64,000 bases of DNA. Origin: an uncultured Blautia sp. Lineage in GTDB: Bacteria > Bacillota > Clostridia > Lachnospirales > Lachnospiraceae. Of the stretch, positions 42,693 to 51,223 are shown one piece after another (position 1 is the first letter of the stretch; the number at the start of each line of letters is the position of its first letter). The DNA is taken from NCBI GenBank assembly GCA_958367245.1, contig CATXEA010000005.1:1-64000 (forward strand), in the 5' to 3' direction. Made by a program: the position numbers and the translations under genes. The notes beneath the pieces were generated by a model. It was not told the origin of the DNA. It searched no databases and saw only the letters and a list, made by a program, of their open reading frames with translations.

Positions 42693-44036
42693 ATGGACAG
42701 AAAGAAAATTTTGAAATGGTGCGGAATGTTTTTTGCAGCGATGCTGGTTTTTACTGTAGTATCAAGAGCTGCGTCATCCATCAGCGTAGCGCAGGTTGAA
42801 ACCGGAAAAATTCAAAATCAGACAGTCTCCCACATTGTACGGGGGAGCGGAAGAGTTGAGGGGACGAAGGAACGAGCAGTTTTTGCCATGGAAAATCAGC
42901 TCGTGGCACAGGTGCTGGTACGTGAGGGACAGACCGTGAAAAAAGGAGAAACACTTCTTGTATATTCCACGAAGCAGATGAAAGAAACCATTCGGGAAAA
43001 AGAAGATGAGATACAGGAATTAACCCTGCGAATCGGCGATTTGGAGAGTCAGGCTCAGGTGAAAAAGGAGGCAAAGGACAGAGCTCTTCGAAGGGCGCAG
43101 GAGGATTATAACATAGCGGCGGGAAACGGCGGGGTGAACATTTCCAATGCGCAGAGGGAGCTTGCCGCAGCAAGACAGAAACTTGATGAGTATTACGCTT
43201 CTCTTTCCAGTGAGTTCACAGACGAACCGGTGGATAAGACACAGGAGCAGGCGCTGCTGGACGAAATCAGGATGCGTCAGGAGGCTATTGATCAGGCTGT
43301 TATGAGCAGCGCTCAGAATAAACTGGCAGCCAGACGCGGAATTGAGGATGCCGGGGTAGAAGAAGGCAGGGACAGTACCGTGGAAAATGTGAGGAGAGAA
43401 CTGGCGCAGGCGCAGGAAGAGCTTGAAAAATTAAATAAAATCCTCAAAAGAAAAGGACGGGTGAAAGCGCCTGCTGACGGAGTGATAAAGAGTATTTCCG
43501 CTGTAACCGGAAGTATGACAGGGAAGGATGCAGCTATGGTGCTCTATGAAACAACAGGAACTTTTCGTGTGGAAACGACAGTGAGCGCAGAGGAGATTAA
43601 ATACGTGCAGACAGGTGAAAAAGCCGCTCTCACAGGCGCAGACGGAACAGAAAAGACAGGAATCATAGAGGCTGTGGGAGAGGCAGAGGAGAATCAGGAG
43701 CTTCGCAAAATATCCATTACCGTATCAGACGCTGATTTCAGAATCGGAGAAAATGTAAATATTGAAATTTCCAGAGAAGAAGGGCCTTACAGCGCCTGCG
43801 TACCTCTGGGAGCGCTGGGGGAAGAAAACGGAAAAAATTTCGTCTATGTAGCTGACACACAGGAAACCGTTCTCGGCGAAGTGCTTGTGGCGCGTAAGGT
43901 ACAGGTAAATGTGAAAAATAAAAACACCTCGACTGCTGCGCTTGAGGAAGGGATTCTTGCAGCAGACCAGAGGATTATTACTTACAGTGACAGAGAGATT
44001 ACAGACGGCAGCCGTGTAAGGCTGATGGAGCCATGA
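42693..44036 (+). CDS. HlyD/RND-type adaptor in the sugar-permease operon
   Basis: Adaptor of 447 residues. N-terminal TM (MFFAAMLVFTVVSRAASSI), first lipoyl half (HIVRGSGRVEGTKERAVFAMENQ with VREGQTVKKGETLLVYS), a long coiled-coil hairpin (about 90-250, several KLEQ/EEL heptads), second lipoyl half (KGRVKAPADGVIKSISAV) and beta-barrel domains. It is 2 bases after a CUT1 permease, and its end overlaps the next gene by 4 bases. An adaptor normally works with an exporter, so its place here is odd and may mean that the locus has an export or wall-spanning function. Confidence 0.86.
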   Translation: MDRKKILKWCGMFFAAMLVFTVVSRAASSISVAQVETGKIQNQTVSHIVRGSGRVEGTKERAVFAMENQLVAQVLVREGQTVKKGETLLVYSTKQMKETIREKEDEIQELTLRIGDLESQAQVKKEAKDRALRRAQEDYNIAAGNGGVNISNAQRELAAARQKLDEYYASLSSEFTDEPVDKTQEQALLDEIRMRQEAIDQAVMSSAQNKLAARRGIEDAGVEEGRDSTVENVRRELAQAQEELEKLNKILKRKGRVKAPADGVIKSISAVTGSMTGKDAAMVLYETTGTFRVETTVSAEEIKYVQTGEKAALTGADGTEKTGIIEAVGEAEENQELRKISITVSDADFRIGENVNIEISREEGPYSACVPLGALGEENGKNFVYVADTQETVLGEVLVARKVQVNVKNKNTSTAALEEGILAADQRIITYSDREITDGSRVRLMEP

Positions 44037-45034
44037 CAGGGGGCAGCGCGGGCAAATACCCGCCAAAGACCGGCTGTTCAGACAGGATAAAGGCGCTTCT
44101 TTCTGTATTGATAATTCTGGGATTGTTTCTGTGCGCTCTGGTATCTGCCGGAAGTGTCATGCAGGAAGAGAAGGATACGGTGTTTTTGGTTTCTCCTGTT
44201 CCGGAAGGCAGCCGAGTATCGGAAATTCTGGACAGTGAGAAAAATACCCGTAATCCGGCAGAAGTCTGTTTTTACAGTGACTTGGGGCTCGAAAGAATCA
44301 GTCAGAAGGATTACAGCAGGAGTACGGAGGTTTTCACAGCGGCGCTTGCAGGAAATGAAACGATATTTGACTGGAGGCTCAGAGGGTTTGCAGAGGACGA
44401 CAGGGAAGGCTGTGTAATAGACAGGCGTACTGCCGGAATACTTTTTGGCAGCAGTCAGCCCGGTGGTAAAATTGAGTTTCAGGGAAGAGAGTATACTGTG
44501 AGAAAGGTACTTCCCGTTGCGCAGCAGGTACTCTATATCCGGCCGCAAAAAGATAAAAAACTGACATATGACAGGGTTTTTATCAGGGATGATACAGAAG
44601 GATTTCTTATGAGAAACGGGTTATCCGGTAAGAAACAAAACACAGGTTTTATCAGGATTGTTATGATTTCTATGGTGTTTCTACTGCCTTTTGATATTTC
44701 AGTGAGAATACTGGGAAAAAGAAAGGGGAAAACGGGAGCGGTCAGGGCAGTCTGGACATTGTTGGGAGTCGCTGTTCTGGCGGTGGTTCTGTGGAAGATG
44801 TTTTCCCTGATTCATATACCGGGAGACTGGATACCCGGGCAGTGGTCAGATTTTGGCTTCTGGCAGAGGAAACTGCAGGAGATGGGAGAAAATATGGGGC
44901 TTTATTTCATGCTTCCCAAAACGCCCGCAGAAGCAGAAGAGATTCTTTCTCTGGGAAAAACGATATTTTTTACAGGAGCAGGCTATATTTTTTACCTGAA
45001 AAAAATACACTTTTTCCGTGAAAATGCCAAATAA
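44033..45034 (+). CDS. Membrane protein with MacB-core-like external domain, no FtsX signature
   Basis: Protein of 333 residues that I do not recognise by family. TM1 near 22-42 is followed by a 150-residue external domain with CVIDRRTAGILFGSSQPGG and KIEFQGREYTVRKVLPV, a pattern very like the MacB periplasmic core (element NxxAxxLFGxxNPIG followed by a strand). Two or three helices follow (about 205-225, 240-258, 310-325). The FtsX-type inner helices and loop with GIMNIML are missing. It overlaps the adaptor (ATGA), so the pair is translated together and probably forms a complex. It could be a stripped-down permease using an ATPase elsewhere. Confidence 0.65.
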   Translation: MTGGSAGKYPPKTGCSDRIKALLSVLIILGLFLCALVSAGSVMQEEKDTVFLVSPVPEGSRVSEILDSEKNTRNPAEVCFYSDLGLERISQKDYSRSTEVFTAALAGNETIFDWRLRGFAEDDREGCVIDRRTAGILFGSSQPGGKIEFQGREYTVRKVLPVAQQVLYIRPQKDKKLTYDRVFIRDDTEGFLMRNGLSGKKQNTGFIRIVMISMVFLLPFDISVRILGKRKGKTGAVRAVWTLLGVAVLAVVLWKMFSLIHIPGDWIPGQWSDFGFWQRKLQEMGENMGLYFMLPKTPAEAEEILSLGKTIFFTGAGYIFYLKKIHFFRENAK

Positions 45035-45093
45035 AAGAAGAAAAAATTGAACAAAATGTAAAAAAAAGATAGTCGAACCTATAGAAGGTGTGG

Positions 45094-45099
45094 TATAAT
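45094..45099 (+). promoter_or_regulatory. Extended -10 promoter of ptsHI
   Basis: TGG followed by TATAAT at 45094-45099. No convincing -35 at 17 bases. Leader of about 35 bases with AGGAGG before ptsH. Confidence 0.5.
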
Positions 45100-45141
45100 A
45101 GCAGTAATTCAGTAAACTAAAGTTTTTAGGAGGAATATGTT

Positions 45142-45399
45142 ATGGTATCATTCAATTATGTAATTAAAGACGAACTGGGAATTCATGCAAGACCGGCAGG
45201 ACTTCTTGTTAAAGAAGCAGGCAAGCTTGGAAGTACAATCACTATCTGCAAAGGTGAGAAAAAAGGCGATGCAAAGAAAATCTTCGGTATCATGGGACTT
45301 GCTGTAAAGCAGAACGATGAAATCACAGTAACCGTCGAAGGTGATACAGAGGCGGCAGATGCAGAAGTAATCAAAGCTTTCTTTGAAGCAAATCTTTAA
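45142..45399 (+). CDS. ptsH: Phosphocarrier protein HPr, with Lys in place of Ser46
   Basis: Phosphotransferase carrier of 85 residues. The active-site loop is GIHARPAG with His15, which takes phosphate from enzyme I. The second regulatory site region reads DAKKIFGIMGLA; residue 46 is Lys where Ser46 normally accepts phosphate from HPr kinase. So this protein can pass phosphate to sugars but should not serve in the classical P-Ser-HPr/CcpA repression. The AGGAGG site is strong. ptsI follows by 27 bases. Such Lys46 forms occur in some Lachnospiraceae; whether a second HPr exists elsewhere is not visible. Confidence 0.93.
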   Translation: MVSFNYVIKDELGIHARPAGLLVKEAGKLGSTITICKGEKKGDAKKIFGIMGLAVKQNDEITVTVEGDTEAADAEVIKAFFEANL

Positions 45400-45426
45400 T
45401 TTCGTCCTTGAGTTAGGAGATAAATG

Positions 45427-47043
45427 ATGAAAGTATTAGAAGGTAAATCCGTATTTTCAGGAATTGCAATCGGAAAGATTTCTATTTTTCAGAAAGCAGA
45501 CACCAGTGTGAAGCGTATTCATGTAGAGGATGCGGAAGCAGAAGTAAACCGTGTGGAGGAGGCGAAAGCAACTGCTCTTGCACAGCTTCAGAAGCTTTAC
45601 GATAAAGCAGTTCAGGAAGTAGGAGAGTCAGGCGCAGCCATCTTCGAGGTTCATCAGATGATGATGGAGGATGGGGATTATCTGGATTCTATCAGCAATA
45701 TTATCCGTACAGAGGGTGTGAATGCAGAGTATGCAGTCGCTACAACAGGTGATAACTTCGCATCTATGTTTGCAAGTATGGACGATGATTATATGAGAGC
45801 AAGAGCAGCAGACGTAAAAGACATTTCCGACCGTCTTGTAAGAGTTCTTTCCGGACACGGAGACGGAGATATGGAAGCTTCCGAGCCGTCAATTATTGTG
45901 GCAGAAGACCTTGCGCCAAGTGAAACAGTCCAGATGGACAAATCCAAGGTGCTGGCGTTCGTCACAAGAAAGGGTTCTTCCAATTCTCATACGGCAATCC
46001 TTGCCAGAACAATGAACATTCCGGCTCTTATCAACATTGAGTATGATGACAGTGTAAACGGCAAGATGGCAATTGTAGATGGCAAAAACGGAACTCTGAT
46101 TCTTGAACCGGATGAAGAAACTTTAAAGAAGTATCAGGAACTGAAGGAGGAGGAGCTCCGTCAGAGAACCATGCTCAGGGAATTAAAGGGCAAACCAACC
46201 GAAACAAAGAGCGGACGTAAGATTCACCTTTATGCAAATATCGGAAGTACAGCCGATGTGGCAAGTGTTCTTGCAAATGATGCCGAGGGTATCGGGCTTT
46301 TCAGAAGCGAATTTATCTATCTGGAGAAAGATAACTATCCTACAGAGGAAGAGCAGTTCCAGATTTATAAGACAGTTGCGCAGAATATGGCTGGTAAGAA
46401 GGTTATTATCCGCACTCTTGACATCGGCGCTGACAAGCAGATTGATTACTTCAATATGGCGCATGAGGAGAATCCTGCAATGGGATACCGTGCAATCCGT
46501 ATCTGTCTTGACAGACCGGAAGTCTTTAAGACACAGTTGCGCGCTCTGTTCCGTGCGGCGATGTTTGGAAATATTTCCATTATGTATCCGATGATCATTT
46601 CTGTGAAAGAGGTTCTGCAGATTAAAGAAATCGTCGCAGAAGTGAAAAAGGAACTGACAGAGCAGGGCATTCCGTTCAAGGATGATGTAGAGCAGGGCGT
46701 TATGATCGAGACTCCGGCTGCTGTTATGATCAGTGACCTTCTTGCAAAAGAGGTTGATTTCTTCAGTATCGGAACCAACGATCTGACTCAGTATACACTT
46801 GCCATTGACCGTCAGAATGCGAAGCTTGACAATATCTATGATTCTCACCATGAGGCAGTTCTTCGTATGATTAAGATGGTTGTGGACAATGCGCATAAAG
46901 AGGGAATCTGGGCAGGTATCTGCGGCGAGCTTGGAGCAGATACAACTCTTACAGAGCGTTTCGTGGAAATGGGACTGGATGAGCTTTCTGTTTCTCCGAC
47001 CTTTGTACTGCCTGTTCGTAAGATTGTAAGAGATATGGACTGA
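45427..47043 (+). CDS. ptsI: Phosphoenolpyruvate-protein phosphotransferase (enzyme I)
   Basis: First enzyme of the sugar phosphotransferase system, 538 residues. The phospho-histidine domain has GSSNSHTAILARTMNIPA with His188. The PEP-binding TIM-barrel carries GIGLFRSEFIYL, IRTLDIGADK and the C-terminal FSIGTNDLTQYTLAIDR and CGELGAD motifs. ATG 45427 is chosen over the adjacent ATG 45424 for better spacing from AGGAG. Full length. It phosphorylates HPr from PEP. Confidence 0.96.
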   Translation: MKVLEGKSVFSGIAIGKISIFQKADTSVKRIHVEDAEAEVNRVEEAKATALAQLQKLYDKAVQEVGESGAAIFEVHQMMMEDGDYLDSISNIIRTEGVNAEYAVATTGDNFASMFASMDDDYMRARAADVKDISDRLVRVLSGHGDGDMEASEPSIIVAEDLAPSETVQMDKSKVLAFVTRKGSSNSHTAILARTMNIPALINIEYDDSVNGKMAIVDGKNGTLILEPDEETLKKYQELKEEELRQRTMLRELKGKPTETKSGRKIHLYANIGSTADVASVLANDAEGIGLFRSEFIYLEKDNYPTEEEQFQIYKTVAQNMAGKKVIIRTLDIGADKQIDYFNMAHEENPAMGYRAIRICLDRPEVFKTQLRALFRAAMFGNISIMYPMIISVKEVLQIKEIVAEVKKELTEQGIPFKDDVEQGVMIETPAAVMISDLLAKEVDFFSIGTNDLTQYTLAIDRQNAKLDNIYDSHHEAVLRMIKMVVDNAHKEGIWAGICGELGADTTLTERFVEMGLDELSVSPTFVLPVRKIVRDMD

Positions 47044-47070
47044 TTCTGATTTCTTAAAAAGATAAAAAAG

Positions 47071-47104
47071 AGGCTGTGCCGGGTATTTTCCGGCACAGCC
47101 TTTT
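47071..47104. terminator. Bidirectional terminator after ptsI
   Basis: AGGCTGTGCCGG (47071-47082) pairs with CCGGCACAGCCT around GTATTTT, with A and T runs outside. Shared with the convergent LUD gene. Confidence 0.9.
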
Positions 47105-47738
47105 AAAATCCGAGTTTTTCGCTGCAAAGAACAACCTTAATTCTTCCGGGGATTCTGGAAAAGCGGGTGATGAGGGTCTGGCAGCAGATGCAGGATGGGG
47201 AGGTGCAGGCTGCGCAGACGCCGGTTTTGGTACATGGAGTATCTGCTCCTACACGAAGAGCGTTTGGAGGAGCTGCATGGGTATGGATGCGCTCGATACA
47301 TTCTTCTACAGTGGAGCACATTTTGTCCATGCTTGCAAGAACGATTACATTGGCAGGACCATGGGCAATGCAGGCAACGCGGTTGCTTGCGCCGTCGATG
47401 TTTACCAGTTCTCCGTCCTTTGTGAAGGCATTGGTACTTGTAAGAAAATAGTCGGCACAGACAATTTTACCATAAAGAGCACGGGCTTCTTCTGGAGTTT
47501 TGGCATCTCTGCGGTCAATAAAGTTATAGTTTCCTGTGCTGAGTACATCGCAGATACCCGCTTCCTTCATGGATTCTGTACCGCCCCATGTAACGGAAGA
47601 GCCTTCCGGAATGAAGGAGAGTACGAGATTTTTCGCTTCTTCTTTCGTGGCGCAGTAAAAAGCTTCCATATTTCGTTTTTCAAATTTCTTAATGACGGTT
47701 TCCGCAGCCAGTCTGTGACTGTTTTCGATAAATGACAT
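47103..47738 (-). CDS. LUD-domain (LutC/DUF162) protein
   Basis: Protein of 211 residues. The LUD domain signature is seen in SVTWGGTESMKEAGI, DYFLTSTNAFTKDGELVNIDGASNRVACIAHGP and a KIVCADYF strand. Related LutC and LutB proteins take part in lactate oxidation, but here there is no lutA, lutB or ferredoxin-like partner next to it, so the substrate is unknown. The tail carries a Cys cluster (CTKTGVCAACTSPSCICC) that could bind metal or a cluster. AAAGGGG lies upstream of the ATG. It stands alone and diverges from the repeat array. Confidence 0.85.
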   Translation of the reverse strand: MSFIENSHRLAAETVIKKFEKRNMEAFYCATKEEAKNLVLSFIPEGSSVTWGGTESMKEAGICDVLSTGNYNFIDRRDAKTPEEARALYGKIVCADYFLTSTNAFTKDGELVNIDGASNRVACIAHGPANVIVLASMDKMCSTVEECIERIHTHAAPPNALRVGADTPCTKTGVCAACTSPSCICCQTLITRFSRIPGRIKVVLCSEKLGF

Positions 47739-47882
47739 AATGAAGTCCCCTTTCGTTTAAGTTTCCTGTATTTGTAAATTAATTTTAACACAGGAAGGAG
47801 TTATGGACAACAAAAAATCATGGAGGCCAGCGCTGTAAATTATTATGGCCCATTCTATATTAAATAAGAAAAACAGCGCAAA

Positions 47883-48280
47883 TATGCCTAAAAACCCTGT
47901 GAATGCTGAAGGGATTCTCTGTAGAGAAGCCATTTAGAGCTTGGTATGCCTAAAACAGCGAAGAAATCAAAGAGGATTCTCCATAGAGAAGCCATTTAGT
48001 GCTTGGTATACCTAAAAAAGCCGGGAAACCGGAGAGAATTCTCCATAGGGAAGCCATTTAGAGCTTCTTATGTCTAAAAAAGCGAAGAAACCGGAGAGAA
48101 TTCTCCATAGGGAAGCTTTATAGAGTTTCTTATGCCTAAAAAAGCGAAGAAATCAAAGAGAATTCTCCATAAAGAAGCCCCCAAACATTTCTATGCCTAA
48201 AAACCCCAGAAAACCAGAGTAAATTCTCTATAAAGAAGCCTCCCGATCATTTCTATACCTAAAAATCCCGGCTAGTCCCG
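47883..48280 (+). repeat. Seven-unit 62-bp tandem repeat array with micro-ORFs
   Basis: Units start at about 47883, 47945, 48007, 48069, 48131, 48192 and 48254, with a period of 62 (one is 61) and 60-90 percent identity by eye; the last is truncated. Each starts TATGCCTAAAAA or a one-base variant, and most hold a short stem TTCTC, a 4-base loop, GAGAA (or a wobble form). In units 1, 2, 4 and 5 the ATG opens a reading frame of 17 to 22 codons (for example MPKKAKKSKRILHKEA then PKHFYA). No ribosome site precedes these ATGs. The stretch 47739-48499 has no normal gene. CRISPR is excluded because there are no unique spacers. Confidence 0.85.
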
Positions 48281-48394
48281 CATGGAATAAAAATGTATTA
48301 GCGACTGCCTATGGGCATCCAAATAAGTTTCAGGATTTTTGAGAAGTTCATAAACAATAAATATGCAATTTTTATACAAATTTGTGATTTGGAA

Positions 48395-48423
48395 TTGAGA
48401 TAGTGAAAAAAATATGGTACACT
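48395..48423 (+). promoter_or_regulatory. Promoter of the degV-like gene
   Basis: TTGAGA (48395-48400), 17 bases, TACACT (48418-48423). It lies downstream of the repeat array, 77 bases before the DegV start. Confidence 0.55.
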
Positions 48424-48499
48424 TAATTCAGTATGTACATAACCGAGGGACAGGTAATGCAGGAAACTGTAGTACACACACAGAAAAGGAGAATGCAAT

Positions 48500-49372
48500 A
48501 TGGGAAAAATTGCCATTGTCACAGACAGTAACAGCGGCATTACACAGGATGACGGACGTAAATTAGGCGTATCTGTAGTGCCTATGCCTTTTTATATTAA
48601 TGAGAAATTATATCTGGAGGGAATCACCCTTTCTCAGGAAGAATTTTATGAGCGATTAAAAAATGATGAACCGATTTCCACATCACAGCCAAGTCCGGCG
48701 GATATTTGCGGGCTTTGGGATACTCTTCTGAAAGAGTATGATGAAATTGTGCATATTCCAATGTCAAGCGGATTGAGCGCATCCTGCTCTACAGCTATGG
48801 CTATGGCGCAGGATTATGAGGGAAAGGTACAGGTTGTTGACAATCAGAGAATTTCTGTTACGCAGCGTCAGTCTGTTCTGGATGCTCTGGCGCTTCGCGA
48901 TGCGGGCAAAAGCGCAGCACAGATTAAGGAAATTCTGGAAGCAGAGAAACTGGAAGCCAGCATATATATTACCCTTGAAACTCTGAAATACCTGAAAAAA
49001 GGCGGAAGAATCACACCGGCAGCGGCTGCAATCGGTACTGTGCTGAACTTAAAGCCGGTTCTTCAGATTCAGGGAGACAAGCTGGACGCCTATTCCAAGA
49101 CAAGAGGCAAGAAGCAGGCTAAGAAGGTTATGCTCAGCGCCATGAAGAACGATATGGAAACACGTTTCGCGAAATATGCAGAAGCAGGAGAAATGTGTCT
49201 TCAGGCGGCATATACCGGAAATCAGGAGGAAGCTGAAGAATTTAAGAAAGAAATCGAGGCAGCTTTCCCCGGATATGAGGTTGTTATGAATCCGCTGTCA
49301 TTAAGCGTTGCATGTCACATTGGCTACGGAGCCGTTGCCATTGCATGTTCAAAAAAAGTGACAGTGAAATAA
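48500..49372 (+). CDS. degV: DegV family fatty-acid-binding protein
   Basis: Cytosolic lipid-binding protein of 290 residues. It opens with MGKIAIVTDSNSGIT, the first nucleotide-like strand of the DegV fold. Then come TSQPSPADI and the IPMSSGLSASCSTAM stretch, whose Ser/Thr hold the fatty acid carboxylate, followed by VVDNQRIS and LKKGGRITPAAAAIG. In Firmicutes such proteins (FakB-like) deliver fatty acids to FakA kinase; whether it is a FakB or another DegV is undecided, and no fakA is near. AAAAGGAG lies 10 bases upstream of the ATG. argS follows by 25 bases. Confidence 0.93.
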   Translation: MGKIAIVTDSNSGITQDDGRKLGVSVVPMPFYINEKLYLEGITLSQEEFYERLKNDEPISTSQPSPADICGLWDTLLKEYDEIVHIPMSSGLSASCSTAMAMAQDYEGKVQVVDNQRISVTQRQSVLDALALRDAGKSAAQIKEILEAEKLEASIYITLETLKYLKKGGRITPAAAAIGTVLNLKPVLQIQGDKLDAYSKTRGKKQAKKVMLSAMKNDMETRFAKYAEAGEMCLQAAYTGNQEEAEEFKKEIEAAFPGYEVVMNPLSLSVACHIGYGAVAIACSKKVTVK

Positions 49373-49397
49373 ATAAACATTGAGGAGTTAATCAGAT

Positions 49398-51164
49398 ATG
49401 AAGAAACTTATGGAGCAGATGGCGGAAGAACTTTCCGCAGCATTTGAAAAAGCAGGTTATGACCCTTCCTATGGCAAGGTTACGGTATCTAACAGACCGG
49501 ACCTGTGTGAATTTCAGTGTAACGGCGCAATGGCAGGAGCCAAAGCGTACAAAAAAGCGCCGTTTATGATTGCTGACGATGTAGTGGCAAATTTAGGTGA
49601 AAACAGCATGTTTTCTGTTGCAGAGGTTGTAAAACCCGGATTTATCAATCTGAAGGTAAGCGAAGAATATCTTGCGAAATATCTTCGTGAAATGGCAGCA
49701 GATGAGAAGCTTTCTGTTACAGAAGCAAAGGAACCGAAGACAATTATCATTGACTACGGCGGACCGAACGTAGCGAAACCTCTTCATGTAGGCCATCTCC
49801 GCTCCGCGATTATCGGAGAAAGTATTAAGAGAATCGGTCGTTTTGTAGGACATAACGTAATCGGCGATGTACATCTTGGCGATTGGGGACTTCAGATGGG
49901 ACTAATCATCACAGAACTTCGCCACAGAAAACCGGAGCTTGTATATTTCGACGATTCCTATACCGGAGAGTATCCGGAAGAAGCGCCTTTTACCATCAGT
50001 GAACTGGAAGAAATCTATCCATGTGCAAGCGGCAAGTCTAAAGTTGACGAGGAATACCGCAATGAAGCGCTGGAGGCAACACACCTTCTTCAGCAGGGAA
50101 AACCGGGCTATATGGCTTTGTGGAATCACATTATGAATGTTTCTGTTACAGACCTGAAACGTAATTACAGCAACCTGAATGTATCCTTTGATTTATGGAA
50201 AAAAGAATCCGATGCACAGCCGTATATTCCGGACATGGTTGAGGATATGAAAAACAGAGGATTCGCATACATGGATCAGGGAGCGCTTGTGGTAGACGTA
50301 AAGGAAGAGGACGATACCAAGGAAATTCCTCCGTGTATGCTTCTGAAATCTGACGGAGCATCTCTTTATACAACGACAGACCTTGCAACAATTGTAGAGC
50401 GTATGAAATTATTTAATCCGGACGAGATTCTGTATGTTGTTGATAAACGTCAGGAGCTTCATTTCATTCAGGTATTCCGCTGCGCAAGAAAAACAGGTCT
50501 TGTAAAAGAGGATACGAAGCTTTCCTTCCTTGGCTTTGGTACAATGAACGGTAAAGATGGCAAACCGTTTAAAACAAGAGACGGCGGTGTTATGAGACTT
50601 GAGAATCTGATTGCCGATATTGATGAGGAAATGTATACCAAGATTGTAGAGAACAGAAGCGTTAAAGATACAGACGCAAGAGGAACTGCAGAAATCGTAG
50701 GTCTTTCCGCAATCAAATATGGAGATCTTTCCAATCAGGCAACAAAGGATTATATCTTCGATATTGACAGATTTACTTCTTTTGAGGGAAATACAGGTCC
50801 GTACATCCTTTACACAATCGTAAGAATCAAATCTATTCTGAACCGTTTTGTGGAAGAGGGCGGAAATCTGGAGGCAGGTGAGATTTTAAGCGCTGTAAAT
50901 GAAAGCGAAAAGAATCTGATGCTTCAGCTTACCGGATTCGGAGCTACGGTAGAAAATGCTTTCGAAGAAAAAGCGCCTCATAAGATTTGCGCTTATATTT
51001 ACGAGGTATCTAATGCGTTTAACAGCTTCTATCACGGAACCAAGATTCTGAGTGAAGAAAATGAAGCGCAGAAAAACTCCTTTATCCAGCTTCTTTCTCT
51101 TACAAAGAAAGTTCTGGAGACAAGCATTGATCTTCTGGGATTCTCTGCACCGGAAAGAATGTAA
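49398..51164 (+). CDS. argS: Arginyl-tRNA synthetase
   Basis: Class I synthetase of 588 residues. Its N-terminal Add-1 domain (SNRPDLCEFQCN) recognises the tRNA D-loop. The class I HIGH-type motif is HVGH in GPNVAKPLHVGHLRSAIIGES. The KMSK loop is replaced by FKTRDGG, as is common in ArgRS. The C-terminal DALR anticodon domain contains FNSFYHGTKIL. Full length. The AGGAG site is followed by the ATG. It is followed by a terminator shared with the convergent polyphosphate kinase gene. Confidence 0.96.
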   Translation: MKKLMEQMAEELSAAFEKAGYDPSYGKVTVSNRPDLCEFQCNGAMAGAKAYKKAPFMIADDVVANLGENSMFSVAEVVKPGFINLKVSEEYLAKYLREMAADEKLSVTEAKEPKTIIIDYGGPNVAKPLHVGHLRSAIIGESIKRIGRFVGHNVIGDVHLGDWGLQMGLIITELRHRKPELVYFDDSYTGEYPEEAPFTISELEEIYPCASGKSKVDEEYRNEALEATHLLQQGKPGYMALWNHIMNVSVTDLKRNYSNLNVSFDLWKKESDAQPYIPDMVEDMKNRGFAYMDQGALVVDVKEEDDTKEIPPCMLLKSDGASLYTTTDLATIVERMKLFNPDEILYVVDKRQELHFIQVFRCARKTGLVKEDTKLSFLGFGTMNGKDGKPFKTRDGGVMRLENLIADIDEEMYTKIVENRSVKDTDARGTAEIVGLSAIKYGDLSNQATKDYIFDIDRFTSFEGNTGPYILYTIVRIKSILNRFVEEGGNLEAGEILSAVNESEKNLMLQLTGFGATVENAFEEKAPHKICAYIYEVSNAFNSFYHGTKILSEENEAQKNSFIQLLSLTKKVLETSIDLLGFSAPERM

Positions 51165-51180
51165 ATATTGTTATAAAAGT

Positions 51181-51217
51181 AAAGCCCTGAGAGTATGAAT
51201 GAAACTCTCAGGGCTTT
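51181..51217. terminator. Bidirectional terminator after argS
   Basis: AAAGCCCTGAGAGT (51181-51194) pairs with ACTCTCAGGGCTTT (51204-51217). It ends argS and the convergent PPK2-type gene. Confidence 0.92.
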
Positions 51218-51223
51218 GTTTTG

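Noticed and set aside
46183..47127. 314-codon minus-strand open frame inside ptsI
   Set aside because: Antisense shadow of enzyme I, whose motifs are all intact on the plus strand.
47076..47735. 219-codon plus-strand open frame opposite the LUD gene
   Set aside because: It starts inside the shared terminator and lies opposite a convincing LUD-domain protein with a ribosome site.
47883..48280. CRISPR array
   Set aside because: The repeats are directly adjacent with no variable spacers, are imperfect, and no cas genes are near; it is a tandem repeat.
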